Positions 4,690 to 5,225 of a stretch of 5,225 bases of DNA are shown here, one piece after another. The DNA comes from Sedimentibacter sp. (lineage in GTDB: Bacteria > Bacillota > Clostridia > Tissierellales > Sedimentibacteraceae). Made by a program: the position numbers and the translations under genes. The notes beneath the pieces are model-generated. The model had not been told where the DNA came from. It saw nothing but the letters and a program-made list of their open reading frames with translations, and made no database searches. The DNA lies in assembly GCA_029256005.1 (NCBI GenBank), contig JAQSYS010000192.1, positions 1 to 5,225 on the forward strand. The letters run 5' to 3'. The number at the start of each line of letters is the position of its first letter. Positions within the stretch are counted from its first letter, which is position 1.

Positions 4690-5225
4690 ATGATAGAAAT
4701 ACCAGAAGCTGCAATATTGTCAATACAATTAAATGAAACTATTGCAGGAAAAAGAATCAAGAATGTTGAAGTATTACAATCTCCTCATAAGTTTGCATGG
4801 TTTTACAAAGATCCGCAGGACTACAAAAGTAAACTCTTGGAAAAGGTAGTAACCAAAGCAGAAGCAGTAGCTGGGTATGTTGAAATCACAGTTGAGGATG
4901 GGGTTTTATTATTTGTGGATGGTGTCAATTTAAGATTCCATGGTAATGAAGAAAAAAGACCGCAGAAGCATCAGCTTCTAATTGAATTATATGATTCTAT
5001 AGCCATAAGTGCATCAGTCCAAATGTATGGAGGTCTATGGTGCTTTGAAAATGGAGAATTTGACAATTCATATTATTTAAGAGCAAAAGAAAGCATATCA
5101 CCTATATTTGAAAAATTTGACAGAGGATATTTTAATGCAATTTTATCTGTAACAGGTGCAGAAAGATTAAGTGCTAAAGCTTTGTTAGCGACTGAGCAAA
5201 GAATACCAGGATTGGGCAATGGTAC
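4690..5225 (+). CDS. Fpg/Nei-family ('endonuclease VIII'-type) protein, 3' partial, lacking the N-terminal proline
   Basis: The frame is open to the window end: 178 full codons of a family usually about 270 residues long. The N-terminus reads MIEIPEA where Fpg/Nei enzymes read MPELPE. A beta-rich domain follows, with SPHKFAWFY, LLFVDGVNLRFHG, RPQKHQLLIEL and SVQMYGGLW. The helix-two-turn-helix region then starts with LSAKALLATEQR and IPGLGNG, whose Asn177 matches the conserved DNA-phosphate-contacting Asn. The still missing part would normally carry the rest of H2TH and a Cys4 zinc finger. Family knowledge: these enzymes remove oxidised bases and nick abasic DNA, using the amino group of Pro2 as nucleophile. 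Here residue 2 is Ile, while Glu3, Pro5 and Glu6 remain. The Lys of the usual GKY motif also seems replaced (AGY). I recall similar MIEIPEA-type proteins in Firmicutes annotated as endonuclease VIII, so this looks like a subfamily and not a broken gene. Its activity is uncertain. Confidence 0.85.
   Translation, partial: MIEIPEAAILSIQLNETIAGKRIKNVEVLQSPHKFAWFYKDPQDYKSKLLEKVVTKAEAVAGYVEITVEDGVLLFVDGVNLRFHGNEEKRPQKHQLLIELYDSIAISASVQMYGGLWCFENGEFDNSYYLRAKESISPIFEKFDRGYFNAILSVTGAERLSAKALLATEQRIPGLGNG

Noticed and set aside
4667..4691. ATTTTT/AAAAAT inverted repeat flanking the Shine-Dalgarno, as a translation-blocking hairpin
   Set aside because: A six-pair all-A/T stem with a 13-nt loop is too weak to hold the site closed and is likely by chance in AT-rich DNA.

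Overview
The window comes from a low-GC, monoderm (Firmicutes/Clostridia-type) genome. It is AT-rich with A/T-ending codons, near-consensus extended -10 promoters, strong Shine-Dalgarno sequences, short GC stem plus T-run terminators, and a lipobox lipoprotein. No mobile-element gene, CRISPR array, tRNA or rRNA was seen. All four genes lie on the + strand, and each appears to have its own transcription signals rather than sharing an operon.

Layout. (1) 1..1950: a 5'-truncated membrane signalling protein with an extracellular type-3 solute-binding domain, one membrane helix, a GGDEF domain and an HD-GYP domain, i.e. a ligand-sensing cyclic-di-GMP enzyme. An intrinsic terminator follows directly. 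(2) 2077..3412: a methyl-accepting chemotaxis protein whose two membrane helices are joined by almost no external loop. It is preceded by a good match to a motility sigma factor (SigD/FliA) promoter and followed by a terminator. (3) 3413..3726: a gene-free stretch holding a second hairpin, a roughly 100-nt composite of nested stem-loops built from two diverged repeat units and ending in a terminator-like hairpin, and then a consensus sigma-A promoter. (4) 3727..4521: a lipoprotein of unknown function with an acidic C-terminal tail encoded by a 14-copy, 9-bp tandem repeat with a 27-bp higher-order period. (5) 4522..4689: a promoter starting right after the lipoprotein stop codon and a leader of about 130 nt. 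(6) 4690..5225: the 5' two thirds of an Fpg/Nei-type (so-called endonuclease VIII) protein that lacks the usual N-terminal catalytic proline.

The first two genes fit a sensory/motility theme: c-di-GMP turnover controlled by an external ligand, next to a chemoreceptor under a motility-type promoter. The lipoprotein and the DNA-repair-like protein have no evident link to them. I see no clear new multi-gene system. The most unusual items are the composite stem-loop element, the nested minisatellite in the lipoprotein gene, and the glycosylase-family protein with an altered active-site N-terminus.
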